Shown: positions 34,524 to 43,400 of the stretch, piece after piece | Numbering within the stretch: the stretch's first letter is position 1 | How the letters are laid out: the number at the start of each line of letters is the position of its first letter | Notes under the pieces: model-generated | The model's input: only the letters and a program-made list of their open reading frames with translations | What the model was told of the DNA's origin: nothing | Databases searched by the model: none | NCBI GenBank assembly: GCA_038210275.1 | Contig: JBBQWV010000001.1 | Span: 1 to 64,000 of the forward strand | DNA: 64,000 nt | Reading direction: 5' to 3' | Origin: PALSA-1296 sp038210275 | GTDB taxonomy: Bacteria; Bacteroidota; Ignavibacteria; Palsa-1295 | Program-made: the position numbers and the translations under genes

Positions 34524-34550
34524 CGTAAGCCATTACTTTGCTAAAAGGAA

Positions 34551-34581
34551 AAAGGGCGGTACGTGAACCGCCCTTTTTTTA
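34551..34581 (+). terminator. Terminator of dnaA
   Basis: AAAGGGCGGT and ACCGCCCTTT form a perfect 10-bp stem around ACGTGA, with a run of T after it and a run of A before. Confidence 0.93.
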
Positions 34582-34695
34582 TTTTATACTGTGAACTCCA
34601 AATAATTTAGTATATTGTATCGCAAGGAAGAGGCACCCTATGTCCATTCCCATAAAAAAGATACTCGTGAATCATTTTTTAAAAGGAAACACCTC

Positions 34696-37600
34696 ATGAA
34701 AAATACATCTAAAAACCCCGTAAGCCACACACGCACACAATTTACCGTATTCGCAAAGAAAGGCTTGGTAATGCTCCTCTTGCAGCTTGCGATTATTTTT
34801 TTTATGAGAGGGAGCGGATGGGGGCAATATAATTTCCCCAATACACCGTTTAGTAACAGTAATGGATTTACCGATGCAAGCGGGGGTAATACTGGACTGA
34901 GCGGATTACAATGGACAGCCTCAAATGGGTACGGGATTTGGGCGAATAGCCAAACGAAGTGGTTTTTGTTAAGCAATGAATTGCAAAATGAGAGCACTGA
35001 CTCTCCTGTTTCACCATCAGGTGTTGTTTCAGAGGGTGAACTGGGGTATCTTCCGACAACCGGGCCTCATGATATAAAAGTAGCTGCAAACCTTCATGGA
35101 CAAGTGCGATATGTTTGGCCGGACGAAACTACCGCAAGCCCACGAGACCATTTTGTGGTGAAAGGATTCAATAATTCTGATATCAATATTACTTTCTCCG
35201 GCATTCCGCAAACAGCAAATTCACGGAAAGTCATCTCCGCATCAGCTATAAGTACGTACAGCATTGCCCATCCGGTTCCTACAGGTGCCTTAAATAATGT
35301 TGCTTCTAAAGCAATAGGCCAATTTAATGAAGTATGGCAAGATTGGTTTGATGTTGCTATGGATGCAAAATATCTTTATATTGTCTGGGTACATTTTTTT
35401 ATATATTCAGATCAGACACATTCTTACCAAATTTGGGCGACTGCGCAGAACTTAACAAGCGGTGCTATCGAGTGGGGTCCTAACAGAGTTGACGGTGGAA
35501 TTGAACCGGGTGAAGCAAGAAGACCTACTATTGCCTGCGACGTTAGGAACAATCCCGACCATCCTACCTTTGACGTAGCATACATTTCTCATATCCCACC
35601 ATCAGGAACATTGCCCAACTCCACAAACGATGATGGTAGAGTGACACAGGCTTCTGTCTTGAATGGCGGCGGCGTAATAATTTCCCCCATGCCGAGACAG
35701 GTTCTTAAATCAAACGCTATTCCTTTATTTTCTGATCAATATTTTATTCCACTCCACGCACGAATGCTAGTGAGTAGCATAGCGGGAAGTACACGACCAA
35801 CTATCCCAATGAAAGGGATCTACGCTATTGTTTATGGGGGCACTGGCGACTTTAATCAGACTACAGGCTCTCTCATTTTCCACAAGATTATTAATAATGC
35901 TTCCGGTCCTTACGCTTGGTATGTAGATGGATCTGATGACCCTCATATCACAAATGCAACCCATGAAGCGCCGCTTGCCTCAGTCCCAGGGACTAGTACT
36001 GTTACGGATAATCCGATAATGGCATTTGCTAATCCTTATGATGCCGTATCGAATGAAGCCTATGATGAATTCCACTGTTTATATCGGCTTACTGGGGGTA
36101 CCTTTTTTTCTGATCCGCCTTTGGTTATTGTCAGAGGTATTCATAATGGGTATTTTGCAAGTCTTCAACAAGCGATACTTAACAGACAATGTACGAATTG
36201 TAATACTATACCGGCTCCTCTTCCCAATGAACGCGCATGGGATTGGTGGTCCGGGGGAATAGGCGGACTTACTGACCCTATTGGTTTCGTGAATCAAATG
36301 GGTATTCATACATATTGGGGGAAAGGGGGTTCTCTAATTTATTCGCGTGATCTTCGTGCCTTCGATGAAGATATTGAAGAAAATACTCTCGTTACCGATA
36401 CGTGTATCGTCGCAGACGGAAGCAGTCATAACGGCACTCTTGGCGCTAATCTGCTTTCCGGAAAAATAATGACGCTTTGGACTGATCCAAATTTTGGAGT
36501 TGACGCTGCTGCTCAAACTTCGGGAATTTATACTGCCGAACCGGGAAATGTTGCAAGCTGGAGGAATGCACGGGTAAGCCTTGTCGGCACCGGTGTTACA
36601 CTGGATATATCAGGTACGCGTTTAGTTGTTCTGCCGAATTTTCAATTTAAATTTGGCGGATCGGGACAATCGCTTATTATCCATTCCGGTTCCTTATTTG
36701 ATTATTACGGCTTACCGCAAGGCGTATCGAATAGCGATCCATCCGGACCTGTAGCCACAAATTTTTTAGGAACCGGGACTATTGAGCTACGAGGCACGAC
36801 AACTACTGCTGCCGGACTTAATATTTATCCGGGAGCAAACTTTGCTTTGCCAGAAACGGTCATGTTTCTTTCTGGCAACTCTACTTCTTTTTATAAATAT
36901 GGGTCATCAATCACCCCAGTCTGGAGCACAACCCCAAATGCTTCTGTAACCGGGATAGCGCATTTCCATGGTATAGCGCAGTTTATAACCAGTAAAATTC
37001 TGACGCAAATTCCTTTAGGTTCAGTGACCGATGTCTTGTTTTTCGATAATTGCCTTGATGGCGGTACAAATGTAACAACTCAACTCGTCTCAACAAGCAG
37101 CATATTTCAAAATGATGCCAATAAGGGATTCGCAAGATTAAATATCACCGGACTTTCTAATCAGACTCTTACAGGTGGTACGCTTGACGCAGTAGGCATT
37201 TTTGTTCCAGATCCAACGAAGACTATCAACATCGTATCCCCTACATTTGCAAATACGCAGACAAAAGGAATTGATCTGGAGATTTCTTCAGCAGATATTG
37301 CTTACGGACAGACCAATATTAAGTATTGCAATTTCACGACGTTTAAATCTGGAGCAGAAGCGGGTATTTATACTGATGGTTTCGACATAAATGCCGACTT
37401 CGAAAAGCTGCGGATTGAAGGAAATACTTTTACAACCAATACAGGACTTACCAGCTCGACCGGTGTTCATGCTGCAATTGAACTTCTTAATTCTTGCGGA
37501 ACAGTGTTACGTAATACTATTTCAGGTGCAGGCTATAAGAACGGCATCATCAGTAAAGGCACATCTACAAGTAACCAAACAAACACTTTTATGTGCAGCA

Positions 37601-39108
37601 ACTCTATTTCAAATTGTCTTACTGACGATGGAAGTGGTACAGGCATAACAACAAAATATTGGAAAGGCTATTCTAAACTGAATGAGCTTTTTAATAACGA
37701 CATTGGCCATCTCATCATGGATAATGATAACGGCGGAATAGATTTTTGCAATTACCATAACAACAATGGACCTGGTTTAAAGTTATCTAATGAAACCTCA
37801 AAAGTCAATGCATCGGGTGTACATCATACTCCGCCGAATTCAGATCCAGATTATCCAGGCTGGAATACTTTTGCGCACAATGCACAATCCATCTCTAATA
37901 CCGGCGAAATAGTGTTTGTAGATAGGCATGCTGTTCTTATTCTCGGAACAAATTCAACTGCTTCGGATAATTGGGGTCATAACACCCTTATCGCAGACGG
38001 CACTATCAATACTTTCTTAATATTTAATTCTGATAATAGCGGAACTCTGGATCTTGCATTAAATAAGAATTTCTTTGGAACGGGATCCATAAGTAGTCCA
38101 ACCTCTGTGCCGTGGACAACGGGTTCTGATATAGCGGGTCATTTGCATCAGGTAAACTCTTTCTATAATCCTAGTGCACAAGACTTTCAAGTTAGCAGTA
38201 TCCCGTATGTAATAGATTTTTCTGTGGATTGTGGCGATGGTTTTACGCCTGCTCATGGGAAAGGCAATTCGAAGATACAGTCGTTTGCTGAGGATACAGT
38301 AAACAAATGTGATCAACTTCAGGCCAAGTTAGATATGTTAGACCAATCAGGTTTATATAAAACTGAAAATGACTCAGGTCGGCATTACATTGAAACCTGC
38401 TTTTTTCAAGAAAGCGCCTTTCATGTATTTGTCTCAATTGATGGCGCCGTCCAGTTCATGAGTAATGATAATAATCGTTGGCTGGAATATCGCACTTGGC
38501 TAAAGAAGGTATTGTACTTGAGTTTGGATTCACTCTACTATTGCAGTGATGTGTATTCTATTCTTCATACATTTCAATACCTCAGACCTGGACTAGGAAA
38601 AGATTATAATGGCGGAATAGCTGTCACGGATTACTTGCTAAAAAATAATAGATGTCCTGATGGAAAAGCTAATTTATTAGAAGGTAGAAATTATGATCGC
38701 GACAAACAAGTCAAAATTTGGCGTGATACAGTGAAGGATTCATTAAAGACACCCCTTGATACTTCTGCTGTGACATTAGAATCACTTGATCTTGGAATTC
38801 TTCGTGGACAGCAGAACGCAGTAACACCTTCGAGCAAGATTCATACCCCAACTCTTGGCAATCTTGTAGCTACCAAAAATCCATTTACGGATGAGACAGT
38901 CCTCGAAACCGTTCTTGACGAAGCTGAGATGCTGAAGTTAGAAATCTTCGATCTTCTCGGTAAGTCACTTTATAATGAGAATAGATTCTTTTCTGAAGGC
39001 GATATGAAGTGGTCGCTTAGTGGAAAGACTCTACCTCACGGAACGTTCTATGCACGAATATCAACAGTGAATGGAAGTGTACGAACGATAAAACTCATTC
39101 ATGAATAA
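34696..39108 (+). CDS. Large secreted beta-helix-like protein with T9SS sorting domain
   Basis: A 1470-residue secreted protein, the largest product here. The ATG at 34696, preceded by AAAGGAAAC, gives a basic N-terminus and a hydrophobic core (GLVMLLLQLAIIFFMRGSGWG) as export signal; the 27 codons upstream are not needed. The first ~600 residues have no family I recognise. Residues about 880-1120 contain short Asn/Gly-rich repeats (VLRNTISGAGYKNGIIS, CNYHNNNGPGLKLSN) typical of a right-handed parallel beta-helix. The C-terminus is a T9SS sorting domain (KNPFTDETVLETVL, DLLGKSLYNENRFF, LPHGTFYARIST). No catalytic motif is visible. It is a single gene. Confidence 0.85.
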   Translation: MKNTSKNPVSHTRTQFTVFAKKGLVMLLLQLAIIFFMRGSGWGQYNFPNTPFSNSNGFTDASGGNTGLSGLQWTASNGYGIWANSQTKWFLLSNELQNESTDSPVSPSGVVSEGELGYLPTTGPHDIKVAANLHGQVRYVWPDETTASPRDHFVVKGFNNSDINITFSGIPQTANSRKVISASAISTYSIAHPVPTGALNNVASKAIGQFNEVWQDWFDVAMDAKYLYIVWVHFFIYSDQTHSYQIWATAQNLTSGAIEWGPNRVDGGIEPGEARRPTIACDVRNNPDHPTFDVAYISHIPPSGTLPNSTNDDGRVTQASVLNGGGVIISPMPRQVLKSNAIPLFSDQYFIPLHARMLVSSIAGSTRPTIPMKGIYAIVYGGTGDFNQTTGSLIFHKIINNASGPYAWYVDGSDDPHITNATHEAPLASVPGTSTVTDNPIMAFANPYDAVSNEAYDEFHCLYRLTGGTFFSDPPLVIVRGIHNGYFASLQQAILNRQCTNCNTIPAPLPNERAWDWWSGGIGGLTDPIGFVNQMGIHTYWGKGGSLIYSRDLRAFDEDIEENTLVTDTCIVADGSSHNGTLGANLLSGKIMTLWTDPNFGVDAAAQTSGIYTAEPGNVASWRNARVSLVGTGVTLDISGTRLVVLPNFQFKFGGSGQSLIIHSGSLFDYYGLPQGVSNSDPSGPVATNFLGTGTIELRGTTTTAAGLNIYPGANFALPETVMFLSGNSTSFYKYGSSITPVWSTTPNASVTGIAHFHGIAQFITSKILTQIPLGSVTDVLFFDNCLDGGTNVTTQLVSTSSIFQNDANKGFARLNITGLSNQTLTGGTLDAVGIFVPDPTKTINIVSPTFANTQTKGIDLEISSADIAYGQTNIKYCNFTTFKSGAEAGIYTDGFDINADFEKLRIEGNTFTTNTGLTSSTGVHAAIELLNSCGTVLRNTISGAGYKNGIISKGTSTSNQTNTFMCSNSISNCLTDDGSGTGITTKYWKGYSKLNELFNNDIGHLIMDNDNGGIDFCNYHNNNGPGLKLSNETSKVNASGVHHTPPNSDPDYPGWNTFAHNAQSISNTGEIVFVDRHAVLILGTNSTASDNWGHNTLIADGTINTFLIFNSDNSGTLDLALNKNFFGTGSISSPTSVPWTTGSDIAGHLHQVNSFYNPSAQDFQVSSIPYVIDFSVDCGDGFTPAHGKGNSKIQSFAEDTVNKCDQLQAKLDMLDQSGLYKTENDSGRHYIETCFFQESAFHVFVSIDGAVQFMSNDNNRWLEYRTWLKKVLYLSLDSLYYCSDVYSILHTFQYLRPGLGKDYNGGIAVTDYLLKNNRCPDGKANLLEGRNYDRDKQVKIWRDTVKDSLKTPLDTSAVTLESLDLGILRGQQNAVTPSSKIHTPTLGNLVATKNPFTDETVLETVLDEAEMLKLEIFDLLGKSLYNENRFFSEGDMKWSLSGKTLPHGTFYARISTVNGSVRTIKLIHE

Positions 39109-39149
39109 TTATTCATCAAAAAGGCACCTATTTATTTTGGATAGGCACC

Positions 39150-39180
39150 TTGACAAATGGGTTTTTATTTCGTATATTTG
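39150..39180 (+). promoter_or_regulatory. Bacteroidota-type promoter, copy 2
   Basis: TTGACA (39150-39155), 20 nt after TTG, then TATATTTG (39173-39180). The flanks GGCACCTTGACAAA and TTCGTATATTTGCA are identical to copy 1 at 57-95. Transcription would begin near 39186, 500 bases before the GNAT gene. Confidence 0.65.
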
Positions 39181-39250
39181 CAAGTCAGTCATTAGTCGTT
39201 AGTCTTTAGCAGAGGGGAAATGGAAACGAGAATTAACAGCATTTTGAGAG

Positions 39251-39281
39251 GAGTCCGCCAGTTGGCGGACTCTTTGGTTTT
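39251..39281 (+). terminator. Terminator-like hairpin in the GNAT leader
   Basis: GAGTCCGCC and GGCGGACTC form a perfect 9-bp stem around AGTT, followed by TTTGGTTTT. It would end a transcript of about 95 nt from the promoter at 39150-39180. The GTCCGCC arm is shared with 385-400, so it may instead be a copy of a repeat. Confidence 0.5.
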
Positions 39282-39393
39282 AGAAAAAAAACCTGCGAAG
39301 GTGCACAATTATATTGTTGAATTATAATAGTTTACAGGGGCTTCAGGCGGTTTTGAGCACCAATGGTGGTTGCGTGGTTAAAGGGGATTGGAC

Positions 39394-39414
39394 GGACGGA
39401 CTGAGAGTCCGTCC
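39394..39414. repeat. Short palindrome
   Basis: GGACGGACT and AGTCCGTCC form a perfect 9-bp stem around GAG. No T run follows. Confidence 0.55.
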
Positions 39415-39526
39415 CACTGGAGAAATTGAATTTGCTACAAAACCACCAGCTCCCAACTCCCAATCTTCCGCAGCCGGTGTAACAATCCGTAAGTCGCTAA
39501 GTTTTTAATGACGTGGAGCGAGAGAT

Positions 39527-39683
39527 AGCCCCCGCGCTCTGCAACTTCGGAGTTGATTTCAGGCGGTAGTGCCGGTTGCGTCATAAGAAACATAGGTCTG
39601 ATGGGCGCCAACGTTCTGCCGCTTGGATTGGGGGCTTACTTTGAGAAGCAGAAAATATCCTGCTGTACTTAACAATAAGCCCC
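39527..39683 (+). ncRNA. Candidate switch-like structured RNA before GNAT gene
   Basis: AGCCCCC (39527-39533) can pair with GGGGGCT (39630-39636). The same G-rich strand, GGGGCTTA (39631-39638), can instead pair perfectly with TAAGCCCC (39676-39683), which ends 3 bases before the ATG at 39687. The two pairings exclude each other. Between the outer arms lie a tetraloop hairpin CAACT-TCGG-AGTTG (39542-39555) and GCGGTAG facing CTGCCGC. A further hairpin AGCAG/CTGCT lies in the 3' part. This is the design of a riboswitch or attenuator controlling ribosome access. It matches none of the common riboswitch consensus sequences I know. A 6S-like or other stand-alone RNA is an alternative. Confidence 0.4.
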
Positions 39684-39686
39684 ACT

Positions 39687-40268
39687 ATGAAACATCTTGT
39701 TACACCGCGTCTCCTGATGCGCCCCTTCACCGAGAGCGATCTCGGCGATCTTTATAGCCTCTATAGCGATATTGAAGTGATGAAATATATCACGAGCGGC
39801 ATCCCGCGAACCCTTGAAGAAACTAAGACAGCTCTTGACCGGATGATCGGCAATTTCACCAGAGATGGCTACGGAATGTTTGCCATTTTTGAACGGAAAG
39901 AGAAGCGATTTATCGGAAGATGCGGCTTGCAGCCACTTGATAGCAGCGGCTTGATCGAACTTGGTTACACCCTCATCCCCAGCGCTTGGGGTAAAGGCTT
40001 TGCCACCGAAGCTTCGATGGAGGTGCTCCGCTCCGCTTTCAGCGATTGGGGACTTGAGAAGATCGTCGCAATAGCTGTTGATGAAAACAGAGCTTCAACT
40101 CGCGTCATGGAAAAGCTTGGTATGAGTAAAGTAGGGCATGACAGATTTTACAATAAGAATGTTTTGCGTTACGAGGCAGAAAAGCCGGTAGAAAAAATTG
40201 AGAGTATCTTCCAAAATTCCTTTCGCAGACAAGAGAAAGTAGAGGTAGCCAAAGCAGTTTATCAATAA
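39687..40268 (+). CDS. GNAT acetyltransferase, RimJ/RimL-like
   Basis: A 193-residue N-acetyltransferase using acetyl-CoA. The family start TPRLLMRPFTESDLGDLY is followed by IGRCGLQPL, the acetyl-CoA loop LIPSAWGKGFATEA (motif A) and motif B with ENRASTRVMEKLGM. This is the pattern of the RimJ/RimL group that acetylates ribosomal protein N-termini or small amines; the substrate here is not known. The last ~25 residues are an extra charged tail. The start is the ATG at 39687 with no Shine-Dalgarno sequence; it lies next to the TAAGCCCC arm of the predicted leader structure, which may govern its translation. Confidence 0.88.
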   Translation: MKHLVTPRLLMRPFTESDLGDLYSLYSDIEVMKYITSGIPRTLEETKTALDRMIGNFTRDGYGMFAIFERKEKRFIGRCGLQPLDSSGLIELGYTLIPSAWGKGFATEASMEVLRSAFSDWGLEKIVAIAVDENRASTRVMEKLGMSKVGHDRFYNKNVLRYEAEKPVEKIESIFQNSFRRQEKVEVAKAVYQ

Positions 40269-40454
40269 AAAGAAAATTAGTCCTCTGGTGTAACAAAATC
40301 ACTTTTGCGGTGTTTTTATAAGGGATTACTATAGGCCCCGTAGTTGCAATCTTTTTGATTCGAGATCATTCTTTTTAGAACGACCTCGTTTTGTTGCTTG
40401 TTCTTAACCTGTTACAATTCCGTAGGCATTTTGTTGCGGCGCGTTCAGATTTTC

Positions 40455-43400
40455 ATGTATATCAGAAACCTCTTCGAGACGATCAGCAGCGTTCCTGTAA
40501 TCAGCGTTATACGCCGGTCTTTTGTTGCCGCATTTCTTGTCGTTCTGACTATTTCCTCCGCAGCTAATGCTCAGTGGCGTACTGCTACTCCTCGTGATAC
40601 GGTCATTGTTCCGGCTAATCAGAAAACCTTTGTTTCTTCTAAAATATTTTTAGGTACCGGAGTTGACATGTGGATCTCTCCCTGGAGCACCTTTACCGAG
40701 AATGACGGCTCAAATACATTTGGAATGGATGCGGCTTATACCTTTTCCGTTAATAGCAGCAGTCTCATTCCCGAAGTTCTTAACCCACCTTTCTATTCGG
40801 GAAATCAGCATCTTTATAAATTTACTGTGACAACGATACCGGGTTTGAATGAAACGAAATTTGTTCCGATTGAGAATACATATCAGCCAAGTCACAATTA
40901 TACTGCCCATATTGCAAGTCAGGGAAATAAATTTCAGTTCAGGATCATCGGAGATAAAGATGCGGATTATCCTCGTGCAACAGGAGCTTTGAATGTACGT
41001 ATGGCTCGGTGGACTGCCGGAATTTCTGTTCAGAATATCAATCTTAATTTTGGAAATGTATTGATCGGAAGTGCCTTAATGAAACTTGATTCTCTCGCAA
41101 GTTACGGACTTGATCCTCTGCAAATTGACAGTATGAAGATCATTGATCCTTCCGGTTCGGGCGATTTCAGTTTTCTATCCGAACACGATAAGAGTTTTAC
41201 TTTGCAAGAGCAGACGAACGAACTGAAGATCACTTTCTCGCCCACTGCCCGGTTTGGCAGAAGCGCCGAGCTTCATATCTATTCTCATAATGCCGATCCT
41301 ACAAGCAGGGAGCGCATCATCTATTTAACGGGATTTGGTATTGCTCCGGCTTTTGGTGTAGGTCCGCATCAGATAGATTTCGGGAAAGTACGTATCGGAT
41401 ATCCCGCCACAGGTTCTACGCAAATCTCGAATGCACAAGGAAATGCCGATCTGTCTGTTAATGGCAGTACCCACTATCAACAATATCTGCCCGTGCCACC
41501 TGCGACAGTAGCATTTTCATTTCAATCGCCGAAATTCTTGCCGATGATCATACCAGCCGGAAGTATCGGGCAGATTCGTACACTTTTCAGTCCGACTTTG
41601 CGCGCAAAATATCAAGGCGTCCTGCAAGTCAGAGGAGATAATAACGTACCGCCTGATTCAGTTATACTCACCGGAGAGGGAGCAGAGCCGATCCCGGTAT
41701 TAAGCCCGGTAACTAGGAACGGTACTTTGGATTTTGGAGTAGTATATCGAGGGAATAATTCACAAAGAACTTTAACTCTGAAAAATACCGGAAACTGGAC
41801 ATTGTCTTGTCTCTTTGCTATTAGTTACAACCCTGCTTATACTGTAATTCCCGCTGATTCACAGTTTATTGTCGAGCCTGATTCAAGTCGTATCTTCACC
41901 ATTACCTTTCATCCGGGTACGACAATCGATAGTACTCTTCTGCGAGGATTATTCGTATTAACATACGACGATTATACAAAGGATACTATTTATTTTACCG
42001 GAATTGAAATCGAACCGAAAGTTCAAGCGAATCCATTAGTTTATGATTTTGGAAAAGTAAAGGTTGGTGCAAGTGTAATAGCTACTGTTTCAACACTTAC
42101 AAATTTAGCTAATATTAACATTAGCTTATCTGAGGAACAAGTGCTACCGCCTGGTCCATTTTCGGAAGTCGGGAAGATCGGCAGTATTGATGCGCATAAG
42201 ACGGCAGCATATATATGTAAATTTGCACCACTTGTTGCTGGACCTGTTTCGGCGTACGCGCATTTTGCCGATAACGGCAAACGAGATTCGATCTTACTTC
42301 TCGGTATTGGAGCCATCGCCAAATCTATTTTTACTCCCTCACCTGTTAATTTCGGTATTGTACCTTCGAATAAGTGGGATACCCTTTATACTACACTTAG
42401 GGATTCAGGCGACTATCCGCTTATCGTTGATTCCATCAAAATTACCGGAGCTGCTGCTGCCGATTTTCGTATTGTTTGGCAGCCATTCGGAACGACGCCG
42501 GTTATTCCCCCAAAAGATACTATTCAGCCGGATTCGACGATCAAGATCGAAGTTGCTTTCATGACTAATGCTTTGACAGGAGCTGTTCATCAGGCAAATC
42601 TTTGCGTGTATTATGATGACGGCACCAGCGATTGCATACCGCTTGAGGCTATTGAAGAAGCGCAATTTCTACAGTTCGGTCAAAGTTCTGTGAATTTTGG
42701 GAAGCATCGTATTAAAACACATAACGCAGCTAGTGCCGCGTTCCGAAACGGGTCAAATAAGATCTTATCCGTCGGGGCAGTTACGACAACATCTGCGGCA
42801 AATGTATTCTCAGTTATCGGTTCGCTAAGTCCCGTTAATCCAAAATCAACTGCAAGTGTGAATCTCGATTTCTTTCCGCAAGCAAGAGGATTTTATACGG
42901 GTTATCTTCATGCTTTCGGAGGCGACATTAAGACTGATTCAATAAAACTTCTTGGGCAAGGCGCAGAACCAATACCTGTTATTTTCCCGGATACGATTGT
43001 TGATTTTGGCATTGTGCCGCTTCTCACTCAGAGTCCGACAAAGACGTTCTCGCTTTTCGATAGCGGTGATTGGCCGATTACGGCAGTTAAGGTCGAACTC
43101 GTTGGAAATAATCTTGGCGAATTCAAATATACGAATAGCGGACAAGTAATCACATCCGACGTTGTTTTAGAGCAGAATTTTTCTTACTACGATGTGACGT
43201 TCACTCCAAATACGACGACAGTTTTTCATACAGCAAAGATCATTTTTACTTTTGATGATGGCACTCAGAAAACGGTGATCTTGAAAGGTTATGATGAATC
43301 GCCGCAACTTGTGCTCGATGCTGATACGATAAATTTTGGGAAGGTCAGGATCGGAGCGCCAGCATCAAGCTACATTGTCAATATTGTCAGTACTTCACCA

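Larger units (their letters stand above)
39109..39686. other. Structured intergenic region upstream of GNAT gene
   Basis: No convincing gene lies in these 578 bases. In order the region holds a direct repeat AGGCACCT (39122-39129 and 39143-39150), promoter copy 2 (39150-39180), a terminator-like hairpin (39251-39281), a perfect 9-bp palindrome (39394-39414), a degenerate direct repeat (TTCAGGCGGT then GGTTGCGT, at 39342-39375 and again 39558-39581) and a set of alternative hairpins ending at the GNAT start (39527-39683). An open frame at 39314-39508 is judged non-coding. Confidence 0.65.

Noticed and set aside
34615..34695. N-terminal extension of the 1470-residue cargo
   Set aside because: A ribosome-binding-like AAAGGAAAC and a signal peptide begin at 34696.
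39314..39508. 64-residue open frame upstream of the GNAT gene
   Set aside because: It overlaps the palindrome at 39394-39414, has no family similarity I recognise, and ends near the alternative-hairpin region. Read as non-coding.
39527..39683. tmRNA, RNase P RNA or signal recognition particle RNA
   Set aside because: The conserved core sequences of these RNAs are not found. Only a GGCTTA word is shared with RNase P RNA.
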